Positions 35,174-44,010 of a DNA stretch of 47,934 nt are shown piece by piece (position 1 is the first letter of the stretch; each line of letters begins with the position of its first letter). A program made the translations under genes and the position numbers. The notes below the pieces were generated by a model, which was not told where the DNA came from, ran no database searches, and saw only the letters and a program-made list of their open reading frames with translations. Location of the stretch: NCBI RefSeq assembly GCF_018614035.1, contig NZ_JAGGPA010000030.1, forward strand, positions 1-47,934, written 5' to 3'. Source of the DNA: Streptomyces sp. ISL-96. Lineage in GTDB: Bacteria > Actinomycetota > Actinomycetes > Streptomycetales > Streptomycetaceae.

Positions 35174-37270
35174 ATGGACCCCCTCGGTACCGGCGACCCC
35201 CTCCGGCTCGGCCCCTACCGTCTCCACGGCGTACTGGGCGAAGGCGGCATGGGCAAGGTGTATTTCGGGCAGGACCGCGCAGGTGCCACGGCCGCGGTGA
35301 AGGTCCTCAGACCCGAGCTCGCCCACGATCAGAACCTCGCTCAGCGCTTCGTCCGTGAGGCCCACATGGCACAAGCCGTCACGAGTACAGGTGTGGCACG
35401 CGTCCTTGTCGCCCAGACCGAAGGCGGGCGGCCGTGGATGGCCACTGAGTTCCTGACCGGGCCGACCCTTGACCAGGCCGTCGATGCCCACGGGCCCTTC
35501 GACGAGACGGCCGTGCGCGCTCTGGCCACCGCACTCGCCCGCACGCTGGTGGACATTCACGCGGCAGGCCTGGTCCACCGTGACCTCAAGCCTGCCAACA
35601 TCGTGCTGACTTCAGTCGGTCCCCGCATCATCGACTTCGGCATCGCCCGCCCCGAGCACGGCCTCACCCTCACCACAACCGGCCAGGTACCGGTCACGCC
35701 CGGCTACGGCGCCCCCGAGCAGGCGCTGGGCCGGCGCGTCGGCCCGCCCGCCGATGTGTTCTCACTGGGAGCCGTCCTGGTGTACGCGGCCAGCGGATGC
35801 CCGGCATTCGACGGCGGCCATGTCGCGGCCGTGCAGTACGAGGTCGTACATGGCGAGCCTCAACTGGGCCGCATACCTGCGCGACTTGAGCCGCTCATCG
35901 CGCCATGCCTCGCCAAGGACCCTGCCTTCAGGCCCACTCCGGGCCAGATGGCAACAGCCTTCGCCCCGCCCCGTGGTGCGGACCGCGTCTGGCGCCACGG
36001 CCCTGTGGCCACCGACATCAAGCAGCGCGAGCGCACGGTTCACCAGCTGACCACGGCCGTTTCTGGAACCGGCACCGCTCGGCGCATGTCGCGGCGTCGC
36101 CTGCTCACCACGCTCGCGGTCGGCGGCACAGCAGTCGTGGCCGGCGGCGGTTCAGCGGCTTGGTGGCTGCGAGAACGTCAGCGGCCCGACGCGTTCGCCC
36201 TGCCGCCCGCCGCCAAGATCCCGGAGGCGCAGGTTCTGTCAGCCGCGGGCGGGAAGGCCACCCCCTTGTGGGGGCCGCTGGCGGTGCTCTCCAAGGAATC
36301 GCCGATTTTTCGGCCCGTACGCGACGTCATAGTCCTCGGCGCCAAGAACGGGGGTATCACCGCTCACAGCGTCGTGGACGGAAAGCTTCGCTGGACGGCG
36401 CCCGAGGCTGACGCAGCCGCCGGGATCCTCTCCTTGTCGGACGCGCTTGTCGCAGCCGTTGATGCCAAGGGGGCACTGATGACGTTCGTCGCCTCCACAG
36501 GTGATCCCAGGTGGACAGCGCCAGCGGCAGGAGCCAGGACCGTCATCGCCGCGGACGACACAGCCGTGTACGTCGCCACCAAGGACGGCCGCCTGCGCAG
36601 CATCAGCCGTTCCGACGGCACGACCCGCTGGACGGCGCACGCCAAGGTGGATCTCGAAAAGGAGAGACGGCCGATAGGCATCGCGGCACAAGGCCGTTTG
36701 GTCGTCACCACAGACTCAGGTGCCGTCATCGCCGTCGACTCCGGCAACGGTCGCCATGTATGGGATATCCCGAACCAGGCCACTGCCGACGAGGAGAAGC
36801 TCCGTCCGGTGGTCTCTGGACGGACCGTTTACATCAACGGCACGACCCTGACCGCTCGTAGTATCGCCGACGGCACGGAGCAGTGGGCAAAGACCGAGGT
36901 CTCCGGTGGAAAGACCCAGCCCGCGGGCCCTCCCGTTGTCCGCGGGAAGACGGTCTATGCCACTGCGGGGCCGCATGTCATGGGTTATAGCGCCGATGAC
37001 GGGACCGAGCTGTGGAAATCGGCCGAGGGGTACTTCATCCACAGCCCGGTAGCCTTTCAGGGCAACGATGTGTGTGTCATCAACACAATCCGGTCCAGCA
37101 GCGACGACATGGGCGTGTGGGCCATGGCCCACGACAGCCGCCGGCGGTCCTGGACGTATCCCCTGCCCGCCGACGCCGGCTCCTACGGGATGGCCGGGAG
37201 CGGCAACCGGGTCTTCGTCACGCATGGCGATGCACTGCTCGCGCTGCCGGTATCCGCACAGGGATCGTAA
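35174..37270 (+). CDS. Receptor Ser/Thr protein kinase with PQQ-like sensor domain (2)
   Basis: 698 residues, paralog of the preceding kinase. Motifs: GEGGMG (22-27), K43, HRDLKPAN (135-142), DFG (154-156), APE (180-182). The membrane helix is at about 309-331 after MSRRRLLTTLAVGGTAV, followed by an extracellular PQQ-type propeller (DAKGALMTFVASTGDPRW, RSISRSDGTTRWTAH, AVDSGNGRHVWDI, GYSADDGTELWKS). AGAAGG about 13 bases upstream of the ATG is the ribosome site. Last gene of the three-gene kinase set between eccD and rpsO; GCCCGG at 37279-37284 and CCGGGC at 37305-37310 can form a weak hairpin after the stop. Confidence 0.9.
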   Translation: MDPLGTGDPLRLGPYRLHGVLGEGGMGKVYFGQDRAGATAAVKVLRPELAHDQNLAQRFVREAHMAQAVTSTGVARVLVAQTEGGRPWMATEFLTGPTLDQAVDAHGPFDETAVRALATALARTLVDIHAAGLVHRDLKPANIVLTSVGPRIIDFGIARPEHGLTLTTTGQVPVTPGYGAPEQALGRRVGPPADVFSLGAVLVYAASGCPAFDGGHVAAVQYEVVHGEPQLGRIPARLEPLIAPCLAKDPAFRPTPGQMATAFAPPRGADRVWRHGPVATDIKQRERTVHQLTTAVSGTGTARRMSRRRLLTTLAVGGTAVVAGGGSAAWWLRERQRPDAFALPPAAKIPEAQVLSAAGGKATPLWGPLAVLSKESPIFRPVRDVIVLGAKNGGITAHSVVDGKLRWTAPEADAAAGILSLSDALVAAVDAKGALMTFVASTGDPRWTAPAAGARTVIAADDTAVYVATKDGRLRSISRSDGTTRWTAHAKVDLEKERRPIGIAAQGRLVVTTDSGAVIAVDSGNGRHVWDIPNQATADEEKLRPVVSGRTVYINGTTLTARSIADGTEQWAKTEVSGGKTQPAGPPVVRGKTVYATAGPHVMGYSADDGTELWKSAEGYFIHSPVAFQGNDVCVINTIRSSSDDMGVWAMAHDSRRRSWTYPLPADAGSYGMAGSGNRVFVTHGDALLALPVSAQGS

Positions 37271-37342
37271 CCAGGACGCCCGGCCCGTGCACTGACCTCC
37301 TGACCGGGCTGGTAAGCTGCATGACGGCCGCTTGTGTATGCG

Positions 37343-37360
37343 CCTCCGGACACCCGGAGG
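37343..37360 (+). promoter_or_regulatory. Hairpin in the rpsO leader
   Basis: CCTCCGG at 37343-37349 and CCGGAGG at 37354-37360 with a 4-base loop lie about 100 bases before the rpsO start. rpsO expression is autoregulated through leader structure in several bacteria; whether this stem does so here is unknown. TAAGCT at about 37313-37318 with CTGACC 15 bases before it is a possible rpsO promoter. Confidence 0.45.
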
Positions 37361-37457
37361 CTGCGCCCAGCGGATCCCGCCTCCCGAGTAACGGAAGCTC
37401 CCCAGAGAATTCGACCTGGGGCACTCGATGGCCATACGAAGACCAAGAGGAGTACGC

Positions 37458-37748
37458 GTGCCGCTCGACGCCGCTACGAAGAAGCAGATCATGACCGAGT
37501 TCGCCCAGAAGGAAGGCGACACCGGCTCCCCCGAGGTCCAGGTCGCCATGCTTTCGCGCCGGATCTCGGACCTGACCGAGCACCTGAAGCTGCACAAGCA
37601 CGACCACCACTCCCGTCGTGGTCTGCTGATCCTGGTCGGCCAGCGTCGCCGCCTGCTGCAGTACCTGGCCAAGAAGGACATCCAGCGCTTCCGTGCCCTG
37701 GTCGACCGCCTCGGCATCCGCCGTGGCGCGGCCGGCGGCGCCAAGTAA
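37458..37748 (+). CDS. rpsO: 30S ribosomal protein S15
   Basis: 96 residues, the normal S15 length, starting VPLDAATKKQIMTEFA. Conserved features include GDTGSPEVQVAMLSRRI, HKHDHHSRRGLLILVGQRRR and LGIRRG, the regions binding 16S rRNA helices 20-22. The GTG at 37458 has AAGAGGAG at 37445-37452 at ideal spacing; an ATG 30 bases upstream in the same frame would add residues not found in S15. Followed by a strong terminator and then pnp, the conserved rpsO-pnp arrangement. Confidence 0.97.
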   Translation: MPLDAATKKQIMTEFAQKEGDTGSPEVQVAMLSRRISDLTEHLKLHKHDHHSRRGLLILVGQRRRLLQYLAKKDIQRFRALVDRLGIRRGAAGGAK

Positions 37749-37761
37749 GACGGACGTCGTG

Positions 37762-37800
37762 AAGGGAGCGGTACCCCACTTCTAGGGGACCGCTCCCTTT
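37762..37800 (+). terminator. Terminator after rpsO
   Basis: AAGGGAGCGG (37762-37771) pairs with 37790-37799, extended by CCCC/GGGG inside with a one-base bulge, loop about 7 bases. Partial readthrough into pnp is expected, as the two genes are usually co-transcribed in part. Confidence 0.85.
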
Positions 37801-37866
37801 GCTGTACGTGCGAGACGTACCGGACGCTCAGTAGTCTGGTCGTACAACGAAACACAGAACACGAGC

Positions 37867-37968
37867 GAGAAGCGGCTTCCCCGCCGCCGGTCCTCGGTAG
37901 TGGCCCCCGGAGCACAACGACCCCGGGGTCTTCGATCGAAGACCGGCCCCGCAGCAGAAGCGCTTCTC
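37867..37968 (+). promoter_or_regulatory. Structured pnp leader with competing palindromes
   Basis: Within the 285-base rpsO-pnp gap, GGTCTTCGATCGAAGACC (37927-37944) is a perfect 18-base palindrome. GAGAAGCG (37867-37874) can pair with CGCTTCTC (37961-37968), closing a long stem around it; the same right arm can instead fold on itself as AGAAGCGCTTCT (37957-37968). In Streptomyces the pnp leader is known to be cut by RNase III, and this hairpin is the natural candidate site. Confidence 0.6.
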
Positions 37969-38033
37969 CGCCACCGTCCCTCCGCCACACGGGCGTATGG
38001 GACGAAAGACGAAAAGTATCGGAGATAACGCTA

Positions 38034-40256
38034 GTGGAGAACGAGACCCACTACGCCGAGGCCGTCATTGACAACGGTTCCTTCGGCACCCGCACCATCC
38101 GCTTCGAGACGGGCCGCCTGGCCAAGCAGGCCGCCGGCTCCGCCGTGGCGTACCTGGACGACGACACCATGGTGCTGTCGGCCACCACCGCTTCGAAGAA
38201 GCCCAAGGACCAGCTCGACTTCTTCCCCCTGACGGTGGACGTCGAGGAGCGGATGTACGCAGCCGGCAAGATCCCCGGCTCCTTCTTCCGTCGTGAGGGC
38301 CGGCCCTCCGAGGACGCGATCCTCACCTGCCGCCTGATCGACCGCCCGCTGCGCCCCTCCTTCAAGAAGGGCCTGCGCAACGAGATCCAGATCGTCGAGA
38401 CGATCATGGCGCTCAACCCCGACCACCTGTACGACGTGGTCGCGATCAACGCCGCCTCCTGCTCCACGATCCTGGCGGGCCTGCCCTTCTCCGGCCCGAT
38501 CGGCGCCACCCGTGTCGCCCTGATCAAGGGCCAGTGGGTCGCGTTCCCGACGCACACCGAGCTCGAGGACGCCGTCTTCGACATGGTCGTCGCCGGTCGC
38601 GTCCTGGAGGACGGCGACGTCGCGATCATGATGGTCGAGGCCGAGGCCACCGAGAAGACGATCCAGCTCGTCGCGGACGGCGCCGAGGCTCCGACCGAGG
38701 AGATCGTCGCCGCCGGTCTCGAGGCCGCGAAGCCGTTCGTCAAGGTCCTCTGCAAGGCCCAGTCGGACCTCGCCGCCAAGGCTGCCAAGCCCACCGGCGA
38801 GTTCCCGGTCTTCCTCGAGTACCAGGACGACGTGCTGGAGGCGCTGACCGCCGCCGTCAAGTCTGAGCTCACGCAGGCGCTCACCATCGCCGGCAAGCAG
38901 GACCGTGAGAACGAGCTCGACCGCATCAAGGAGATCGCGGCCGAGAAGCTGCTCCCGGCCTTCGAGGGCCGCGAGAAGGAGATCTCGGGTGCGTACCGCG
39001 CGCTGACCAAGCACCTGGTGCGCGAGCGCGTCATCAAGGACAAGGTCCGCATCGACGGCCGTGGCGTCACGGACATCCGTACGCTCGCCGCCGAGGTCGA
39101 GGCCATCCCGCGCGTGCACGGCTCAGCGCTGTTCGAGCGTGGCGAGACCCAGATCCTGGGCGTCACCACCCTCAACATGCTCCGCATGGAGCAGCAGCTG
39201 GACACCCTTTCCCCGGTGACCCGCAAGCGCTACATGCACAACTACAACTTCCCGCCGTACTCCGTCGGTGAGACCGGCCGCGTGGGCTCGCCCAAGCGCC
39301 GCGAGATCGGCCACGGCGCGCTCGCCGAGCGTGCAATGGTGCCGGTGCTGCCGACGCGCGAGGAGTTCCCGTACGCGATCCGTCAGGTGTCCGAGGCTCT
39401 CGGCTCCAACGGCTCGACGTCCATGGGCTCGGTCTGCGCCTCCACCATGTCGCTGCTGAACGCCGGTGTGCCCCTCAAGGCCCCCGTCGCCGGTATCGCC
39501 ATGGGCCTGATCTCGCAGGAGATCGACGGCAAGACGCACTACGTCGCCCTCACCGACATCCTCGGTGCCGAGGACGCGTTCGGTGACATGGACTTCAAGG
39601 TCGCCGGTACGAAGGAATTCGTCACCGCCCTCCAGCTCGACACCAAGCTGGACGGCATCCCGGCCTCCGTCCTGGCCGCGGCCCTCAAGCAGGCCCGCGA
39701 CGCCCGCCTCCACATCCTCGACGTGATGATGGAAGCGATCGACACGCCGGACGAGATGTCCCCCAACGCCCCGCGGATCATCACCGTCAAGATCCCCGTG
39801 GACAAGATCGGTGAGGTCATCGGCCCCAAGGGCAAGATGATCAACCAGATCCAGGAGGACACCGGCGCGGACATCACGATCGAGGACGACGGCACCATCT
39901 ACATCGGTGCCCAGGTCGGCTCGCAGGCCGAGGCGGCCCGCGCGACGATCAACGCGATCGCGAACCCGACCATGCCGGAGGTCGGCGAGCGCTACCTGGG
40001 TACGGTCGTCAAGACCACCACCTTCGGTGCGTTCGTCTCCCTGATGCCCGGCAAGGACGGTCTGCTGCACATCTCGCAGATCCGCAAGCTCGCCGGTGGC
40101 AAGCGTGTGGAGAACGTCGAGGACGTCCTCGGTGTGGGCGCGAAGGTCCAGGTCGAGATCGCCGAGATCGACTCCCGCGGCAAGCTCTCCCTCGTCCCCG
40201 TGATCGAGGGCGAAGAGGGCACCGACGCCGACCAGAAGGCCGACGCCGACCAGTGA
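38034..40256 (+). CDS. pnp: Polyribonucleotide nucleotidyltransferase (PNPase)
   Basis: 740 residues. Two RNase PH-like domains (about 10-240 and 330-560, with FFRREGRPSEDAIL and NGSTSMGSVCASTMSLLNAG), an intervening helical domain, a KH domain (GEVIGPKGKMINQIQ near 592-606) and an S1 domain (GERYLGTVVKTTTFGAFVS to HISQIRK near 650-690). It degrades RNA 3'-5' phosphorolytically; Streptomyces PNPase also adds 3' tails. GTG at 38034 with GGAG about 11 bases upstream. The stop overlaps the GTG of the M16 peptidase gene by 4 bases. RNase J, encoded 6 kb downstream, is the other major RNA-decay enzyme in the window. Confidence 0.97.
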   Translation: MENETHYAEAVIDNGSFGTRTIRFETGRLAKQAAGSAVAYLDDDTMVLSATTASKKPKDQLDFFPLTVDVEERMYAAGKIPGSFFRREGRPSEDAILTCRLIDRPLRPSFKKGLRNEIQIVETIMALNPDHLYDVVAINAASCSTILAGLPFSGPIGATRVALIKGQWVAFPTHTELEDAVFDMVVAGRVLEDGDVAIMMVEAEATEKTIQLVADGAEAPTEEIVAAGLEAAKPFVKVLCKAQSDLAAKAAKPTGEFPVFLEYQDDVLEALTAAVKSELTQALTIAGKQDRENELDRIKEIAAEKLLPAFEGREKEISGAYRALTKHLVRERVIKDKVRIDGRGVTDIRTLAAEVEAIPRVHGSALFERGETQILGVTTLNMLRMEQQLDTLSPVTRKRYMHNYNFPPYSVGETGRVGSPKRREIGHGALAERAMVPVLPTREEFPYAIRQVSEALGSNGSTSMGSVCASTMSLLNAGVPLKAPVAGIAMGLISQEIDGKTHYVALTDILGAEDAFGDMDFKVAGTKEFVTALQLDTKLDGIPASVLAAALKQARDARLHILDVMMEAIDTPDEMSPNAPRIITVKIPVDKIGEVIGPKGKMINQIQEDTGADITIEDDGTIYIGAQVGSQAEAARATINAIANPTMPEVGERYLGTVVKTTTFGAFVSLMPGKDGLLHISQIRKLAGGKRVENVEDVLGVGAKVQVEIAEIDSRGKLSLVPVIEGEEGTDADQKADADQ

Positions 40257-41632
40257 CATCCCGTAGTTCCGTGACGACGGCCCGCACCTCTTCGGAGGGG
40301 CGGGCCGTCGCCCGTACCCAAACACTGCTCAAGGGCCAGAACGGCATCGGCACCGTCCGCAGGACCACCCTCCCCGGCGGCCTGCGGATCGTCACCGAGA
40401 CCCTGCCCTCCGTACGCTCCGCCACCTTCGGCATCTGGGCACACGTCGGCTCGCGCGACGAGACGCCCACCCTGAACGGCGCCACGCACTACCTGGAGCA
40501 CCTCCTCTTCAAGGGCACCGAGAAGCGCAGTGCCCTCGACATCTCCTCCGCGATCGACGCGGTCGGCGGCGAGATGAACGCCTTCACGGCGAAGGAGTAC
40601 ACGTGCTACTACGCACGTGTCCTGGACACCAACCTCCCCCTCGCCATCGACATCGTCTGCGACATGCTGACGGGGTCCCTGATCAGGACCGAGGACGTCG
40701 ACGCCGAGCGCGGCGTCATCCTCGAAGAGATCGCGATGACCGAGGACGACCCGGGCGACGTCGTCCACGACCTGTTCGCCAGGACGATGTTCGGCGGCAC
40801 CCCGCTGGGCCGCCCGGTCCTCGGCACCGTCGACACCGTCGAGGCGCTGTCCGCGGACCGCATCCGCCGCTTCTACAAGAAGCACTACGACCCGACGCAC
40901 CTGGTCGTCGCGGCCGCCGGCAACGTGGATCACGCCACGGTCGTACGCCAGGTCCGCAAGGCCTTCGAGCGCGCCGGCGCCCTGTCCCGTACGGACGCGG
41001 TCCCGCTCGACCCGCGCGACGGCTCCCGCATCATCCGCACCGCCGGCCGCGTCGAGCACCTGAACCGCAAGACCGAGCAGGCGCACGTCGTCCTCGGCAT
41101 GCCGGGCCTGTCCCGCACCGACGACCGCCGCTGGGCGATGGGCGTACTCAACACCGCTCTCGGCGGCGGCATGTCCTCCCGCCTCTTCCAGGAGGTACGG
41201 GAGAAGCGCGGCCTGGCGTACAGCGTGTACTCGTACACCTCCAGCTTCGCCGACTGCGGCCTCTTCGGCGTGTACGCGGGCTGCCGGCCCGCCCAGGTCC
41301 ACGACGTACTCAAGATCTGCCGCGACGAGCTCGAAAAGGTCGCCGCGGACGGTCTGCCCGACGAGGAGATCGACCGCGCCGTCGGCCAGCTCTCCGGCTC
41401 CACGGTCCTCGGCCTGGAGGACACCGGCGCGCTCATGAACCGCATCGGCAAGAGCGAGCTGGCCTGGGGCGATCACATCTCGGTGGACGACATGCTCGCC
41501 CGGATGGCGGCAGTGACGCCCGATGACGTACGGGAGGTGGCCGCCGAAGTCCTGGGCCACCGTCCCTCGCTGTCGGTCATCGGCCCGCTGAAGGACAAGC
41601 AGGCAGACCGCCTGCACGAATCAGTCGCCTAG
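40253..41632 (+). CDS. M16-family zinc metallopeptidase
   Basis: 459 residues, with the inverted zinc motif HYLEHLLFKGT (H79, E82, H83) and the distal glutamate in AERGVILEEIAM (E159 by spacing), plus the second M16 domain (GGGMSSRLFQEVREKRGLAY). This is the processing-peptidase/insulinase-like peptidase always found next to pnp in Streptomyces; the substrate is unknown. The GTG start lies in the pnp stop (GTGA); the first ~20 residues are poorly conserved in type, and a later GTG (residue 7) or GTC-flanked position cannot be excluded. Probably co-expressed with pnp. Confidence 0.92.
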   Translation: MTSRSSVTTARTSSEGRAVARTQTLLKGQNGIGTVRRTTLPGGLRIVTETLPSVRSATFGIWAHVGSRDETPTLNGATHYLEHLLFKGTEKRSALDISSAIDAVGGEMNAFTAKEYTCYYARVLDTNLPLAIDIVCDMLTGSLIRTEDVDAERGVILEEIAMTEDDPGDVVHDLFARTMFGGTPLGRPVLGTVDTVEALSADRIRRFYKKHYDPTHLVVAAAGNVDHATVVRQVRKAFERAGALSRTDAVPLDPRDGSRIIRTAGRVEHLNRKTEQAHVVLGMPGLSRTDDRRWAMGVLNTALGGGMSSRLFQEVREKRGLAYSVYSYTSSFADCGLFGVYAGCRPAQVHDVLKICRDELEKVAADGLPDEEIDRAVGQLSGSTVLGLEDTGALMNRIGKSELAWGDHISVDDMLARMAAVTPDDVREVAAEVLGHRPSLSVIGPLKDKQADRLHESVA

Positions 41633-41658
41633 AGACGTCAGACAGAAAGAAGCAAGCA

Positions 41659-42411
41659 ATGAGCAAGCTGCGCGTGGCCGTTCTCGGTGCGAAGGGCCGT
41701 ATCGGCTCCGAGGCCGTACGGGCCGTCGAGGCCGCGGAGGACATGGAGCTGGTCGCGGCGCTGAGCCGGAGCGACAAGCTCGAAGCCCTCGTCGAAGCCG
41801 ACGCCCAGGTCGTGGTCGAGCTGACCACCCCCGCGTCGGTGATGGGCAACCTCGACTTCTGCGTACGCCACGGCATCCACGCGGTCGTCGGCACCACCGG
41901 CTGGACCGACGAGCGCCTCGCGCAGCTGCGCTCCTGGCTCGACACCTCCCCGGAGACGGGCGTGCTCATCGCGCCCAACTTCTCCATCGGCGCCGTCCTC
42001 ACCATGAAGTTCGCCCAGCAGGCGGCCCCGTACTTCGAGTCCGTCGAGGTCGTCGAGCTGCACCACCCGAACAAGGCCGATGCCCCCTCGGGTACGGCCA
42101 CCCGCACCGCCCAGCTCATCGCGGCGGCCCGCGCCGAGGCCGGCAGCGCCCCCCAGCCCGACGCCACGACCACGGCGCTGGACGGCGCGCGCGGCGCGAA
42201 CGTGGACGGCGTACCCGTGCACGCCATCCGCCTCCGCGGTCTCCTCGCCCACCAGGAAGTCCTCCTGGGCGGCGAGGGCGAGACGCTGACGATCCGTCAC
42301 GACTCCCTGCACCACAGCAGCTTCATGCCGGGCATCCTGCTCGGCGCGCGCCGCGTGGTGACCACTCCCGGCCTCACCTTCGGCCTGGAAAACTTCCTCG
42401 ACCTGAACTGA
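41659..42411 (+). CDS. dapB: 4-hydroxy-tetrahydrodipicolinate reductase
   Basis: 250 residues. The N-terminal nucleotide-binding motif is GAKGRIG (10-16), slightly varied from GxxGxMG. The substrate loop ELHHPNKADAPSGTA carries H135 (catalytic), K139 and D141. VVGTTGW is also conserved. It catalyses the NAD(P)H-dependent step after DapA in lysine/diaminopimelate synthesis, needed for peptidoglycan. AAAGAAG about 9 bases before the ATG. Its partner dapA is 2.5 kb downstream with thyX between, the usual Streptomyces layout. Confidence 0.96.
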   Translation: MSKLRVAVLGAKGRIGSEAVRAVEAAEDMELVAALSRSDKLEALVEADAQVVVELTTPASVMGNLDFCVRHGIHAVVGTTGWTDERLAQLRSWLDTSPETGVLIAPNFSIGAVLTMKFAQQAAPYFESVEVVELHHPNKADAPSGTATRTAQLIAAARAEAGSAPQPDATTTALDGARGANVDGVPVHAIRLRGLLAHQEVLLGGEGETLTIRHDSLHHSSFMPGILLGARRVVTTPGLTFGLENFLDLN

Positions 42412-42427
42412 CGGCAGAACAGCAGCC

Positions 42428-42868
42428 ATGCGCGCAAAGATCACGTACTTCGTCCTCGCCGCCGTCCTGGTCGTCTACTTCGTCCTGGCCGGCAGCCGCG
42501 GCTACTTCCTCATCCGGGAAGGGACCGTCCTCACCGTCACCTTCGGCGTCGCCGTGCTGATCCTCCCGGCCATCGGTGTCTGGTTCCTCTGGCACACCAC
42601 GCAGTTCGCCCGCAAGGCGGACGCGCTGTCGGCGAAGCTGGAGGCCGAGGGCGGCCTGCCCGTGGACGAGCTGGTACGTACGCCCGCCGGACGCATCGAC
42701 CGCGACTCGGCCGACGAGGTCTTCGCGCGGCGCCGCGCGGAGACCGAGGACGCGCCGGACGACTGGCGCTCCTGGTTCCGTCTCGCGATCGCCTATCACG
42801 ACGCGCGGGACACCCCCCGAGCCCGCAAGGCGATGCAGCGGGCGATCGCGCTGCACGAGGGCAAGTAG
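42428..42868 (+). CDS. Small membrane protein with TPR-like tail
   Basis: 146 residues; two membrane helices (about 5-24 and 35-56), then a cytoplasmic part with RKADALSAKLEAEGGLPVDE and a C-terminal DDWRSWFRLAIAYHDARDTP followed by RARKAMQRAIAL, which looks like a single TPR-type helical pair. Function unknown; conserved downstream of dapB in Streptomyces as I recall. 16 bases after the dapB stop, so likely in the same transcript, closed by a strong terminator. Confidence 0.85.
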   Translation: MRAKITYFVLAAVLVVYFVLAGSRGYFLIREGTVLTVTFGVAVLILPAIGVWFLWHTTQFARKADALSAKLEAEGGLPVDELVRTPAGRIDRDSADEVFARRRAETEDAPDDWRSWFRLAIAYHDARDTPRARKAMQRAIALHEGK

Positions 42869-42876
42869 ACCCATGT

Positions 42877-42908
42877 GAAAGGGGGCGTCCGACCGGACGC
42901 CCCCTTTC
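42877..42908. terminator. Bidirectional terminator
   Basis: GAAAGGGGGCGTCC (42877-42890) and its exact complement (42895-42908) around a GACC loop, between convergent genes. The flanking A/T tracts give a U-run on both strands. Confidence 0.9.
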
Positions 42909-42925
42909 CCATGCGCTGCCGCGTC

Positions 42926-43483
42926 TCAGACGGGCCGGTACTCGTCGCCCCACGCCTCGACCGTGTCGGCCGCCCGGTCGAAGGCCTCCACCCGCGACAG
43001 GAAGTCCGCGTTGTGGTCGGTGAGCAGCTGAAGCCGCTCACCGTTCTGGTGCACGAGTACGAGCGCCTGCCCCTGCACCGTGCGCGGCAGCCCGAGCCAC
43101 CGCACCGGCTGCTGAACCGTGCGTACGTCCGTGGCCCGGGCCCACGGCACCGTGGTCGTCGAGAAGAAGCCCACGCGCCGCAGGCCGTGCCGGCTGACCC
43201 AGGCACCGACGCGCAGCAGCCGCAGGGCGCAGGCGACGAAAACCACGCCGAGGCCCAGACAGATCCCGGCTCCCGGCATCGCACCGGCAAAGGAAATGAT
43301 CATCGCCGCCAGCAGAACGAAGGACGCCATGAGCAGCAGCAGGGCTGCCGCTCCGACGCGCCACGGCCCGGGGCGGTAGGGCCTGCGCCATTGATCGTGG
43401 TCGTCGAAGGGCAGCGCGACATCGTCGGAAGTCTCGCCGGCCACTTCGAAAGCACGGTCGGCCGTCAGGAAAGGCAGGGGCAC
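42926..43483 (-). CDS. Membrane protein with PH-like domain
   Basis: 185 residues from the GTG at 43481-43483 (ribosome site GAGGAT 7 bases upstream). Two membrane helices (about 43-65 and 70-90) are followed by a soluble domain of alternating strands (LRRVGFFSTTTVPWARATDV, GQALVLVHQNGERLQLLTD) and a final helix (FLSRVEAFDRAADTVEAWG). This is the layout of bacterial PH-domain membrane proteins. Function unknown. Convergent with the dapB-linked gene. Confidence 0.8.
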   Translation of the reverse strand: MPLPFLTADRAFEVAGETSDDVALPFDDHDQWRRPYRPGPWRVGAAALLLLMASFVLLAAMIISFAGAMPGAGICLGLGVVFVACALRLLRVGAWVSRHGLRRVGFFSTTTVPWARATDVRTVQQPVRWLGLPRTVQGQALVLVHQNGERLQLLTDHNADFLSRVEAFDRAADTVEAWGDEYRPV

Positions 43484-43578
43484 GACTGATCCTCACTCAC
43501 CAGCACGCTCGATTGGGCTGTGCCCGGTGAGGCTACCGAGGAGGTCTTCGCCGGGCCACCTCAGGGGGCCCGGACGAG

Positions 43579-43818
43579 TCAGCGACCCTCAGCGGCTTCG
43601 GATTTCTGGGTCGCACCCGGGCCCTGTGCGGGATCCAGGGCGGGAACCCCGAAGAGCAGCGATCCCACCAGTCCGGCGACGACGGTGAAACCGATGAGCA
43701 TACGACCCGCGATCTGGGACGCACTCGGACGTTCGGGGGGCGGAGGGGTGACGTTACTGCGGAATCGGTCGGCCTCGGCAACGAATGCGAAGGGGACGGA
43801 CTCTCGCCGGCGCAACAT
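43579..43818 (-). CDS. Small single-helix membrane protein
   Basis: 79 residues from the ATG at 43816-43818, with AAAGGAG 9 bases upstream; this site, not the much longer open frame that continues upstream on this strand through thyX, sets the start. A basic N-terminus (MLRRRESVPFAFVAEADRFR), then one membrane helix (about 36-57, AGRMLIGFTVVAGLVGSLLF) and a short polar tail. Function unknown. Divergent from thyX. Confidence 0.75.
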   Translation of the reverse strand: MLRRRESVPFAFVAEADRFRSNVTPPPPERPSASQIAGRMLIGFTVVAGLVGSLLFGVPALDPAQGPGATQKSEAAEGR

Positions 43819-44010
43819 GGGGCGGCACTCCTTTGTTTTTTTTGACCTGGTACTAGGGCTTCTACAGTGACAGACGTACAAAACTGCCGCTTGGTGCCCG
43901 ATTTCCCCGAATCGGCCGAACAATGTCCCCCGACCGCCGCGGGCCGTCACTGTCACCCCGGCCCGTAGAGTGTGGGGCGCCCGAGCGATGTACATGGAAG
44001 GACCCCGCCG

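Noticed and set aside
43840..43850. Run of T before the small minus-strand membrane gene considered as a terminator
   Set aside because: No adjoining stem, and on the coding strand it is an A-run just upstream of that gene's ribosome site.
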